A stretch of 40,826 nucleotides of DNA from an uncultured bacterium (GTDB lineage: Bacteria; Verrucomicrobiota; Kiritimatiellia; RFP12; UBA1067): the NCBI GenBank assembly GCA_902776615.1, contig CACYQU010000013.1, positions 1 through 40,826 on the forward strand. The letters run 5' to 3'. The notes under the pieces were generated by a model. The model had not been told where the DNA came from and made no database searches. It saw nothing but the letters and a program-made list of their open reading frames with translations. Shown here piece by piece: positions 8,886 to 16,838 of this stretch (position 1 is the stretch's first letter; every line of letters starts with the position of its first letter). The position numbers and the translations under genes are program-made.

Positions 8886-9988
8886 AGATAAACTATCAGG
8901 CGCTCATCGACCATCTGTCCAAAAGCGATGCAGCCTTCGGCTTGCTGACAATGCAGGCGACATCCACCACCGGGCGGCTCATGGCTGAATTTCCGGACAG
9001 GTTCAAGTGCCTGTTTTCCGCCGAGCACGGCTTCTTCGGAACGTCCGCTGCCGGCGAGAAGACGGCGAGCGCGTGGCATCCATACTGGAACAGGCCCATC
9101 CATTCGCTGTACGGCGAGCACCGCCATCCGACGGACGAGATGCTTTCGGGGCTCGGGTGCATGGTGATTGACCTGATGGATCTCGGCGTGCGCTGCTACA
9201 CCTACCTTGCGACGGTCAAGAACGTTCTTGAGACCTGCGCGGAGAAAGGGGTGGCCGTTGTCGTGCTGGATCGTCCCATACCGCTTGGCGGCGTGCTCGA
9301 CGGTCCGATGCGCAAACCCGCCTACGCGTCTTTTGTCGCGCCGCTCAACATACCTTTCTGCCATGGCATGACGCCTGGCGAATGCGCGATGTGGATCAAG
9401 TCCGCCGAGGGTCTCGACCTCGACCTCACGGTCGTGCCGGTTCTGGACTGGAGCCACGCTTCGCGCGATCCGTGGCCGAACTTCGTTCCGCCCTCGCCGG
9501 CAATCCGCGGCTGGGACAACGCGGTCTTCTATCCCATGACCGTGTTTTCCGAGGCGTATCCTTCGGTGGACTGCGATCGCGGCGGACCGTTGGCGTTTCG
9601 CGTGATCGGCGCGCCATGGCTCGACCAGCGCGGACTGATAAAAGACCTCACGCCGGGGCTTTCGAGCTGCGGAGTTGGAATGCGTCCGTACCGGTACGTT
9701 CCGCAGTCCGGGCAGTACAGCGGCCAGCATCTGAACGGAATACTCTTTACGCTTGCAAACCCCGACGCGTACTATCCGGTGACCGCCGGAATGCTCGTGT
9801 ACACGGCGCTGCTGCAGCACCACGGAAGCAAGATGGCGTTTGGGTCGAAGCCCGAGTGGTTCGACAGACTGTATGGTTCGACCGAAATCCGCGACACGCT
9901 GCAGAACGGCGATCTCGGAGAGCTTTTCACGAATTGGATCGACGCGCAGGACGAGTTCCTCAAAACGCGAATCGACCTGTATGCATAA
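8882..9988 (+). CDS. DUF1343 protein, exo-beta-N-acetylmuramidase (NamZ) family
   Basis: 368 residues. Family motifs are visible in order: SAEHGFFG (Glu48, His49), SLYGEHRHPT, DLMDLGVRCYTY, VVLDRPIPLGG, FCHGMTPGE and DRGGPLAFRVIGAPWLD. DUF1343 enzymes characterised in Bacillus subtilis and Tannerella forsythia remove terminal MurNAc from peptidoglycan fragments. There is no signal peptide, so this copy is predicted cytoplasmic and would act on imported muropeptides or recycling intermediates. The ATG at 8882 overlaps the nnrD stop (ATGA); the longer frame from 8408 is a shadow of nnrD. The nfu gene follows after 18 bases. Confidence 0.85.
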   Translation: MKINYQALIDHLSKSDAAFGLLTMQATSTTGRLMAEFPDRFKCLFSAEHGFFGTSAAGEKTASAWHPYWNRPIHSLYGEHRHPTDEMLSGLGCMVIDLMDLGVRCYTYLATVKNVLETCAEKGVAVVVLDRPIPLGGVLDGPMRKPAYASFVAPLNIPFCHGMTPGECAMWIKSAEGLDLDLTVVPVLDWSHASRDPWPNFVPPSPAIRGWDNAVFYPMTVFSEAYPSVDCDRGGPLAFRVIGAPWLDQRGLIKDLTPGLSSCGVGMRPYRYVPQSGQYSGQHLNGILFTLANPDAYYPVTAGMLVYTALLQHHGSKMAFGSKPEWFDRLYGSTEIRDTLQNGDLGELFTNWIDAQDEFLKTRIDLYA

Positions 9989-10006
9989 ATCAAGGAGCAA
10001 ACAAAG

Positions 10007-10228
10007 ATGGAAGAACAGATAAAGGCAAAGCTGGAGGAGCTTCGCACCGGACTTCAGAACGACGGCGGCGATCTTGAGCTCGTAAAGATCGACGGCAAGG
10101 TGGTGTATCTGCGGCTTGTCGGGCATTGCGGATCGTGCCCGTTCGCCATGATGACATTGAAGCAGGGCATCGAGGTCGCCCTTCAGGAAATCGACCCGGA
10201 GATTACCGTAGAGAGAGTTCAGGACTGA
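10007..10228 (+). CDS. NFU-domain iron-sulfur scaffold/carrier protein
   Basis: 73 residues, a stand-alone NifU C-terminal domain. The N-terminal LRTGLQNDGGDLELV and the cluster motif HCGSCP (Cys41, Cys44) are diagnostic; two such subunits hold one [4Fe-4S] cluster and pass it to target enzymes. The ribosome site is AAGGAG, about 11 bases before the ATG. It sits 4 bases before an oxidoreductase subunit gene, and ispG in the window is one possible client; that link is inference. Confidence 0.93.
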   Translation: MEEQIKAKLEELRTGLQNDGGDLELVKIDGKVVYLRLVGHCGSCPFAMMTLKQGIEVALQEIDPEITVERVQD

Positions 10229-10232
10229 CGCG

Positions 10233-10823
10233 ATGAAAACAGTAAACGTATCGCTCGTCGGCGTCGGCGGGCAGGGAATCATCCTCACGGCCGACATACT
10301 GGCGAAAACCGCCGCCATCGCCGGGCTGCAGGTCAAGAAGAGCGAAATCCATGGAATGGCCCAGCGCGGCGGAAGCGTAAGTTCGCAGGTCCGCTTCGGC
10401 GACAGCGTCGCTTCGCCGGTGATACAGGATGGAACGTGCGACATTCTCGTAAGCTTCGACAAGCTTGAGGCCGTGCGCAACGCGCATCTTCTGGCCGATG
10501 GCGGCGTCGCGATAGTGAACGACCTTTATCTCGTACCCGTCACGGTGTCGTCGGGACAGCAGAAGGATGTCGCGAATCTGGACGCGCGCGTCGCCGCCAT
10601 TCACGGTTTGAAGCTGATAGACGCGATGAAGATCGCGACGGAGCAGGTCGGGAACGCGCGTACGATGAACATGGTCGTCGCGGGTGCGCTTTCCGCGTTT
10701 ACTCCATTTGGCGAATCAGACTGGATGCGTGCGATGGAGGAGATGCTTTCGGGTCCGAAGGCGAAGCTTCTGGACGTCAACAAGAAGGCGTTTTCGCTCG
10801 GCCGCGCCGCAGTGCTTGGCTGA
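10233..10823 (+). CDS. iorB: Indolepyruvate:ferredoxin oxidoreductase beta subunit (2-oxoacid oxidoreductase gamma domain)
   Basis: 196 residues. It opens with a GVGGQGIILTADILA loop (residues 10-24) and has SEIHGMAQRGGSVSSQVRFG and VSFDKLEA, as in IorB, the small subunit of the oxygen-sensitive enzyme that oxidatively decarboxylates aryl pyruvates to acyl-CoA with ferredoxin. The large TPP/iron-sulfur subunit IorA is not adjacent, although iorA and iorB are usually paired; it must be elsewhere if the enzyme works. The gene suggests anaerobic amino-acid metabolism. A 44-base gap separates it from the next gene. Confidence 0.9.
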   Translation: MKTVNVSLVGVGGQGIILTADILAKTAAIAGLQVKKSEIHGMAQRGGSVSSQVRFGDSVASPVIQDGTCDILVSFDKLEAVRNAHLLADGGVAIVNDLYLVPVTVSSGQQKDVANLDARVAAIHGLKLIDAMKIATEQVGNARTMNMVVAGALSAFTPFGESDWMRAMEEMLSGPKAKLLDVNKKAFSLGRAAVLG

Positions 10824-10867
10824 TTCAACCGTGCCGGCTTGGATTTGACTGAGAAAGGATGCGTAAA

Positions 10868-12031
10868 ATGATGAAGATGTTCAAAATGGTTGTCGCGGCA
10901 TCGTCCGCAGTGCTGCTCGCGGCGGGTTGCGCAGAATCCGGCGGCGAGGACAATGTCGATCTCACCGCTCAGGCGCTGGAGGCCGCGAAGGCGAGCGGAT
11001 TCGTGCCGTCCGAAGGCGGCGACGGCGGAACGCTGCACATATACACATGGAGCGACTACATATCGCCGGATGTCCTCGAGAGTTTCGAAAAGGCGCTTGG
11101 CGTGAAGGTTGCGATCGACACTTTTGATTCAAACGAGGCGATGTACGCCAAGCTCAAAGCAGGCGGTACGGGATACGATCTGATAATGCCCAGCAGCTAT
11201 CAGATCCGAACCATGGCGCGCGAGGGCATGATCGACAAGCTCGACCACTCCAGAATGCCGAATGTCATGAAGAACTTCGACAAGTCCTTTGCGACGCAGA
11301 TCCTCGACAACGGTTTCACCTACAGCGCTCCTTACGCCGTTACATACACGGGCTTCGCATATGCGAAGGACAAGATTCCCGAAGGCGCCGAGGTGGATTC
11401 GTGGAGCATTCTCGGCAACGAGGCGCTGAAGGGCCGGATCTCGCTTCTCGACGACATGCGCGAAGTAATCGGTTCGGGTCTTATGTACCTGGGGTATTCA
11501 ATCAACTCCGAGAACCCCGCCGAGATCGACGCCGCCGTGGAGCAGATACTCAAGTGGCGCGCCAACGTGCGCAAGTTCGACTCCGAGAGCTACAAGACCG
11601 AGGTCGCGAGCGGCGCAACATGGCTTGGTCACGGTTATTCGACCGACATCACGCAGGTCATAATCGGCGACGACGAGTCGGGCGCGCCAGCGCGTGACGA
11701 CATAGGTTTCGCCCTTCCGAAGGAGGGTTTTGCAATTGCGTTCGACGAGATGGTCGTCGCCAGCGGGGCAAGGCGCAAGGACCTCGCGTATGCGTTCATC
11801 AACTACATATACGACGGCGATGTCGCGGCGGTGAACATGGACTACATCTGCGGCCCCAATCCCGTCCGTCCCGGCATAGAGCAGCTTGACGAAGACTACC
11901 GTTCCCTCATAATACTCGATGCGCAGACGCTTCGCTACGGCCAGATCCTCACGAGCTTCGACGACAAGCCAGAGGTGCAGGCCATGTACAACAAGGCCTG
12001 GGATCGGATAAAAGCCACTGAGTCGCGGTGA
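10868..12031 (+). CDS. PotD-like spermidine/putrescine-binding lipoprotein
   Basis: 387 residues from the ATG at 10868, chosen because AAAGGA (10854-10859) stands 8 bases before it; the ATG at 10859 would overlap that site. A lipoprotein signal ends in LLAAGC (Cys21). After a spacer, LHIYTWSDYISPDVLESFEK and the later YDLIMPSSYQI are the usual opening of polyamine-type family 1 binding proteins. The role would be capture of polyamines or related cations at the outer face of the inner membrane. No potABC genes follow; instead a GTGA overlap leads into an unrecognised gene, so this is an orphan binding protein in its immediate context. Confidence 0.88.
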   Translation: MMKMFKMVVAASSAVLLAAGCAESGGEDNVDLTAQALEAAKASGFVPSEGGDGGTLHIYTWSDYISPDVLESFEKALGVKVAIDTFDSNEAMYAKLKAGGTGYDLIMPSSYQIRTMAREGMIDKLDHSRMPNVMKNFDKSFATQILDNGFTYSAPYAVTYTGFAYAKDKIPEGAEVDSWSILGNEALKGRISLLDDMREVIGSGLMYLGYSINSENPAEIDAAVEQILKWRANVRKFDSESYKTEVASGATWLGHGYSTDITQVIIGDDESGAPARDDIGFALPKEGFAIAFDEMVVASGARRKDLAYAFINYIYDGDVAAVNMDYICGPNPVRPGIEQLDEDYRSLIILDAQTLRYGQILTSFDDKPEVQAMYNKAWDRIKATESR

Positions 12032-12951
12032 CGGCAAACGAAATAGGGCGGCGCATAGACGCGCTCGGCTTGTGGGATGCCGTCTATCCCTATCACTGGG
12101 CCGTGAAGCCTTCCGGGACGGTTTTGCCTTATTTCTTTGCCGCGATCAAAGGCGACCGTCCTGAAGTCAAAGCGCGACTCCTGCTCCTTGAAGGATGGCA
12201 GACCTTTCACGACTTCGTCCGCACGGCCGCCGATCACAATTTCGGATGGTACTCTACTCCGGTTGAATTTGCGCATTTCGAGCTGGTTGTGTTTGCGGAC
12301 GGCTCGAACGCGTTGTTTCGCCATGATCCCGGCTATCTGCCTGTTGCGCCAGACAGCCGCGGCCGTGCGCTTTGCGAACGCATGCTCTGGGAGGTGTTCG
12401 GCGTAATGATGCGCATTGAGACCGAAAAGGCGCTTCCCTTGAAATATGCAGGCGAGAAGGCTCTTTTCGCAAGGGTGGAAAATCGCAGCGGCGAATGGTC
12501 CGACCAGCCTCTGTCCATACCGCAACCGCGTCCGCACGTAGAGCACATCTCGTTCGCAAAGGCGGATTTGAAGAAGGCGAAGGACATACCCTTTGCACAT
12601 GGAGAATCCATCGAGATCGATTTTCGCATAGAGCCTGGATTGATCACCAAAGAACAGCGGCCGCGCTATGCGTATGTACTTGCGGGAGCGGACGGTGCGA
12701 CAGGCGAGAAGATTGTCTGGGACTGTCTTTCCGTCAAGCCGGAATCCGGTCTTCGCGGACTTTGGGAGTCGATGCCGAAGCGCGTCCTTTCGCACATTAT
12801 CTCGCGCGGACGCGTTCCGGGCGAAGTGAAGGTCGTTTCAGGAAGGGTATTCAGGCTTTTGCGCCCGCTCTGCATGGAAATCCCTTTCAAGCTGTCGCTT
12901 CACGACCGTCTTCCGCGGCTAGAGGCTCTTTTCGCCGCGGCGCGGAATTGA
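12028..12951 (+). CDS. Unrecognised conserved-looking protein, coupled to the PotD-like gene
   Basis: 307 residues from a GTG that overlaps the previous stop (GTGA). No signal peptide or membrane segment. The first 130 residues are rich in Trp, Tyr, Phe and His (LWDAVYPYHWAV, DHNFGWYSTPVEFAHFELVVF), and the rest alternates basic and acidic stretches. The end of the frame has normal codon use for the region, so it looks like a real gene. The aromatic N-terminal part recalls cytoplasmic DUF families of Gram-positives in a general way, but this is not a firm match. Function unknown; coupling to a polyamine-type lipoprotein is the only contextual clue. Confidence 0.75.
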   Translation: MTANEIGRRIDALGLWDAVYPYHWAVKPSGTVLPYFFAAIKGDRPEVKARLLLLEGWQTFHDFVRTAADHNFGWYSTPVEFAHFELVVFADGSNALFRHDPGYLPVAPDSRGRALCERMLWEVFGVMMRIETEKALPLKYAGEKALFARVENRSGEWSDQPLSIPQPRPHVEHISFAKADLKKAKDIPFAHGESIEIDFRIEPGLITKEQRPRYAYVLAGADGATGEKIVWDCLSVKPESGLRGLWESMPKRVLSHIISRGRVPGEVKVVSGRVFRLLRPLCMEIPFKLSLHDRLPRLEALFAAARN

Positions 12952-12998
12952 CTTCGAGAAAAACCTTTCGGCGACCGCTAGACTTACGCCGCGGATTT

Positions 12999-13007
12999 TG
13001 GTAAAAT
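12999..13007 (+). promoter_or_regulatory. Extended -10 promoter (TGGTAAAAT) of secDF
   Basis: TGGTAAAAT differs by one base from the box used elsewhere in the window. It lies in the 89-base gap before secDF and predicts a leader of about 27 bases that contains the ribosome site AAGAGGG (13026-13032). Confidence 0.55.
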
Positions 13008-13040
13008 ATACCTTCAAATTCCCAAAAGAGGGTGAAAAAA

Positions 13041-15596
13041 ATGTCAAAGGAAACTACGGTTCGTAACAACATATGGAAGTGGCTCGTTCTGGCGCTCATC
13101 GCCGTCGTGTCCATATACGTTTGCAATCCGCCGAGCGAGAAGCTCCGCTTCGGCCTCGATTTGAGGGGAGGCACGTCCTTCACTCTTGGCGTCGACACTG
13201 ACAAGCTCGCCGAAACCATAATAGCTGCGAATCCGGCGATAACCAACACGCCTGGCGCGGTGGAAGCGAAGATTCAGGATACGCTCAAGGATTGCGACGC
13301 GCGTATCATTCAGGTCATCCGCCGTCGAGTCGACGCGATGGGCACGAACGAGCCTGTAATTCAGGGCATGAAAGACCATCGTCTTCTCGTGCAGCTGCCG
13401 GGCGTAGACGAAGAGGTCCGCAAGGCCGCGAAGGCCAACCTGCAGAGCGCGGCGTTCCTTGAGTTCCGTCTCACGCATCCGAAGAACGACCAGCTCGTCG
13501 CCAAGCTTCTTGCGAAGGACACCGCGCCCGAAGGCTACAAGAAAAGCGGCAACGGCTACGCTCGCGCGGAGAACTGGGCAGAGGTTTCCAAGACCAAGGG
13601 ATACGCCGCCCGTCTGGCCGCGTGGGAGACGCCTGACGCCCGCTACCGCTTCATGCTCGAGGATAATGGCGACGGTACTTATTCGCCCAACTTCGTCGCC
13701 CGCAAGACCGAGCTCACCGGCGAGTCTCTCGTCTCTGCGGCAGTTCAGCGCGATCCGACTTCGGGTCAGCTCTCGATTGGCTTTACGCTCAACGCGGAAG
13801 GCGGTCGCATCTTCTCGACCCTGACGCGCAACTACAAGGCGCACGGCCCCAAGAATCCTACCGATCGTGGCCGTCAGCTGGCGATCATCCTCGACGAGAC
13901 TCTCATATCCGCGCCTGTGATCAACAGCGAAATCGGTTCGCGCGGCGAGATCACCGGCCGTTTCGACGCCAAGAGTGCGAACAAGCTTGCCAACGAGCTA
14001 AACGCCGGCGCGCTGCCTGCTCCTCTCAAGATACTCGCCGAAACTTCCGTTTCGCCGACAGTGGGTGAAGACGCCAAGCATGCAGGCGTAATCGCAGCGG
14101 CTCTCGGCTTCGCGCTTGTTGCTCTTTTCATGTTCTATTATTACTGGGCTACCGGTCTTGTCGCCGACATTGCGCTTTTCCTCGACATCGCTCTTTTGCC
14201 CACTGCGCTCGTGTTCGTGGCCAACATTCTCGGCGTATTCGCGCACGATCCTTCCATGGGCGGCGGCGGTTCGATGCAGCTTCCCGTGCTGACAATGCCC
14301 GGCATAGCGGGTCTGGTCCTTTCGCTCGGCATGGCGGTTGACGCCAACGTGCTCATCTTCGAGCGAATCCGCGAGGAGTTCCTGTCCGGCAGAAACGCCG
14401 GCGATGCGGTGAAGAACGGCTACGGCCGCGCATTCACGGCGATCTTCGACTCCAATCTTACAACAATCATCACAGGCGTGATTCTCTTCGTCGTTGGCAC
14501 TGGTCCGGTTCGCGGCTTCGCGATCACGCTTACTGCTGGTGTTGTCATCTCGATGTTCACTGCTGTCGTAGTCACGCGTCTCGTGCTCGACCACCTCGTC
14601 GATCCGGCCCGCAAGACTGCGTTCAAGATGCGTCAGTTCTTCAAGGCGCCAAAGTTCGACTTCGTGACACCCATGAAGTACACGGTCGGCGGTTCGTTTG
14701 CGATCATAGCCGTTGCGCTTGCGATCTTCGCGATTCGCGGTCTCACAAATCCCGCGTCGGTGCTTGCGGTGGATTTGACGGGCGGTACATCGATCGTATA
14801 CAACCTCAAGGAAGATGCCAAGCCTGCCGTGGCAGACGTGCGCGCTGCGCTGAACGAGTTCGACAATGCAGCCGTAATCCAGTATCAGGAAGGTGTCGGG
14901 GCGACGACGCTTCTCGTCAAGACCGGCGAGACGGCCGAAACCAAGAAGGGCGCCCAGCTTGAGGGCAAGGATGTCGGCGCTCACGTGACAAAGCTTCTGC
15001 AGGCCAAGTTCCCGCAGTCGGAGATCTCCCCCGCGTCCGTCGATGAAGTCGGCTCCATGGTCGGCGCAGACCTCAAGAAGAGCGGTACTTACGCCGTCAT
15101 CTTCTCGCTGGTTGCGATTCTCCTCTATGTGGGCTTCCGCTTCCAGTTCGGTTTCGGCCTTGGCGCGCTTGTCGCGTTGGCCCATGATGCGCTGATCTCG
15201 CTCGGTCTGTTCTCGCTTTGCGGCCGTCAGGTGTCGCTTATCGTGATTACGGCGCTTCTCACGATCATCGGCTACTCGGTGAACGACACGGTCGTCGTGT
15301 TCGACCGCATCCGCGAGAAGCTTCGCTACGATCGCCGCTCGACCTTTACGGAAATCTGCAACGGTTCGATCAACGCCTGCCTCGGCCGTACCGTCATCAC
15401 GTCGATTACGACGTTCTTCGCGGTCGCGGCGCTCTTCGCGTTCGGCGATGGTTCCATCTTCGACTTCGCGTTGGTGATGCTCATCGGTGTCGTGTCGGGT
15501 ACGTACTCCTCGATTTTCATCGCGACTCCGATCATGATGTGGTGGTATCGCGGCAAGCGGCCCGAGTTCGAGGTAGAGGCTAAAGAAGAGAAGTAA
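13041..15596 (+). CDS. secDF: SecD-SecF fusion, protein-export membrane protein
   Basis: 851 residues. It combines SecD (one N-terminal helix, FGLDLRGGTSFTLGVD, the large periplasmic P1 domain, then five helices with LGMAVDANVLIFERIREE) and SecF (from about residue 545, with SVNDTVVVFDRIRE) in one chain of twelve helices. The pair uses proton motive force to pull secreted proteins off SecYEG and supports export and membrane insertion. Fusion is common in PVC bacteria, Bacteroidetes and Bacillus. The ATG at 13041 has AAGAGGG eight bases before it; the GTG at 13032 would sit on that site. No yajC is adjacent. Its transcript ends at or reads through the hairpin at 15618. Confidence 0.96.
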   Translation: MSKETTVRNNIWKWLVLALIAVVSIYVCNPPSEKLRFGLDLRGGTSFTLGVDTDKLAETIIAANPAITNTPGAVEAKIQDTLKDCDARIIQVIRRRVDAMGTNEPVIQGMKDHRLLVQLPGVDEEVRKAAKANLQSAAFLEFRLTHPKNDQLVAKLLAKDTAPEGYKKSGNGYARAENWAEVSKTKGYAARLAAWETPDARYRFMLEDNGDGTYSPNFVARKTELTGESLVSAAVQRDPTSGQLSIGFTLNAEGGRIFSTLTRNYKAHGPKNPTDRGRQLAIILDETLISAPVINSEIGSRGEITGRFDAKSANKLANELNAGALPAPLKILAETSVSPTVGEDAKHAGVIAAALGFALVALFMFYYYWATGLVADIALFLDIALLPTALVFVANILGVFAHDPSMGGGGSMQLPVLTMPGIAGLVLSLGMAVDANVLIFERIREEFLSGRNAGDAVKNGYGRAFTAIFDSNLTTIITGVILFVVGTGPVRGFAITLTAGVVISMFTAVVVTRLVLDHLVDPARKTAFKMRQFFKAPKFDFVTPMKYTVGGSFAIIAVALAIFAIRGLTNPASVLAVDLTGGTSIVYNLKEDAKPAVADVRAALNEFDNAAVIQYQEGVGATTLLVKTGETAETKKGAQLEGKDVGAHVTKLLQAKFPQSEISPASVDEVGSMVGADLKKSGTYAVIFSLVAILLYVGFRFQFGFGLGALVALAHDALISLGLFSLCGRQVSLIVITALLTIIGYSVNDTVVVFDRIREKLRYDRRSTFTEICNGSINACLGRTVITSITTFFAVAALFAFGDGSIFDFALVMLIGVVSGTYSSIFIATPIMMWWYRGKRPEFEVEAKEEK

Positions 15597-15617
15597 ATAC
15601 AATGTCGCGTGAAAAGG

Positions 15618-15650
15618 GAATCGTCTCCTCGGGGGACGATTCTCTTTTTT
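15618..15650 (+). terminator. Rho-independent terminator or attenuator between secDF and prfB
   Basis: GAATCGTC and GACGATTC form the stem, extended inward by three more pairs to 11, around a TCG loop. The stem is followed at once by a T-rich run (TCTTTTTT, 15643-15650). It ends 36 bases before the prfB ATG, with no promoter visible in between, so it may be a partial terminator that lowers prfB relative to secDF. Confidence 0.82.
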
Positions 15651-15686
15651 GCAGGCAGTGAAAGGCCGCAGAAAGGAAAGTTGAGA

Positions 15687-16835
15687 ATGGCTGAAGAGGC
15701 GAAGGAAAAGCTTCTGGAGGTAGAGGAGATTCGCCAGCGCATAGACGACCTCAAGCGCAGAGTCGGCGAGATGGCCGACTACATAAAAATCGGCGAGCGC
15801 CGCGAGAGGCTCGCCTCGCTGGAAGCGCAGCAGGCCGATGCTGATTTCTGGAACAATCAGGCGAAGGCACGCGAAGTAATTGCCGCGACCAACGCGGAAC
15901 GCGCCTATGTCGGACCGTACGATTCGCTTCTGAAGTCTGTCGAGGATGCCGGCGTCATGCTGGAGCTTGCCGAGATGGAGGAGGGCGCGGCCCAGCAGAA
16001 TGCGCTCAAAGACACTCTTTCCGAATGCGCCAAGGCGGACGAGTTCTTCTCCAAGCTTCGCATGCAGTCGCTTCTCGGCGGCAAGTTCGACGATTGCAAC
16101 GTCTTCGTAAAGCTTCACGCCGGCCAGGGCGGAACCGAAGCGTGCGACTGGGTGCAGATGCTCTACCGCATGTACATCCGCTATGCAGAAAGCCAGGGTT
16201 GGAAGGTCGAAGAATACGACCAGCAGCCAGGCGAAGAGGCTGGGCTCAAGGATGTGTATTTTCGCGTAGAGGGCCCATATGCGTTCGGAATGCTGAAGGC
16301 CGAGCGTGGAATCCACCGGCTTGTGCGCATCTCGCCGTTCGACTCCAACAAGCGCCGCCAGACGAGTTTCGCCTCGATGGAAACCGTCGCCGAGATTAAC
16401 GACGACATTGATCTCGAGATAAAAGACGAAGATTTGAGAATCGACACCTACCGTTCCGGCGGAGCTGGCGGACAGCATGTCAACAAGACCGATTCGGCTG
16501 TGCGCATTACGCACCTGCCAACAGGAATTGTCGTGGCCTGTCAGAAGGAGCGTTCGCAGCACATGAACAAGGAAAAGGCCATGAACATGTTGCGCGCCCA
16601 GCTGTACGAATACTACGAAGACCAGAAAAAGGCCGAGATGGATCGGTTCTACGGCGCCAAGTCCGAAAACGGCTGGGGATCACAGATCCGTTCGTACGTT
16701 TTCTGCCCATACACGATGGTCAAGGACCTTCGGACTGAGTACGAGACGAGCGACGTAAATGGGGTTATGGATGGTCACCTCCAACCTTTCATCGAGGCGT
16801 GGCTGCAGATGAAAGCTTCCGGAGAAAAGAAGTAG
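15687..16835 (+). CDS. prfB: Peptide chain release factor 2 (RF2)
   Basis: Releases finished peptides at UGA and UAA codons. The UGA-recognition tripeptide is in RISPFDSNKRR, and the peptidyl-transferase motif is GGQ in SGGAGGQHVNKTDSAVRITH; the C-terminus (WGSQIRSYV, VKDLRTEYET) is family-typical. The ATG at 15687 has AAAGGA 9 bases upstream; the frame upstream of it runs through the terminator hairpin and is not used. The N-terminus reads without interruption through the place where many prfB genes carry an in-frame UGA, so the programmed +1 frameshift that autoregulates RF2 is absent here. 382 residues, slightly longer than E. coli RF2. Confidence 0.96.
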   Translation: MAEEAKEKLLEVEEIRQRIDDLKRRVGEMADYIKIGERRERLASLEAQQADADFWNNQAKAREVIAATNAERAYVGPYDSLLKSVEDAGVMLELAEMEEGAAQQNALKDTLSECAKADEFFSKLRMQSLLGGKFDDCNVFVKLHAGQGGTEACDWVQMLYRMYIRYAESQGWKVEEYDQQPGEEAGLKDVYFRVEGPYAFGMLKAERGIHRLVRISPFDSNKRRQTSFASMETVAEINDDIDLEIKDEDLRIDTYRSGGAGGQHVNKTDSAVRITHLPTGIVVACQKERSQHMNKEKAMNMLRAQLYEYYEDQKKAEMDRFYGAKSENGWGSQIRSYVFCPYTMVKDLRTEYETSDVNGVMDGHLQPFIEAWLQMKASGEKK

Positions 16836-16838
16836 TCG

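Noticed and set aside
15687-15800. Programmed +1 frameshift in prfB
   Set aside because: The frame is continuous with no in-frame TGA in the N-terminal part, so no frameshift is needed.
13998-16562. An 854-codon open frame on the minus strand opposite secDF and prfB
   Set aside because: It mirrors two well-identified genes, has low-complexity Arg/His/Glu composition and no start context. It is a product of GC-rich codon bias.
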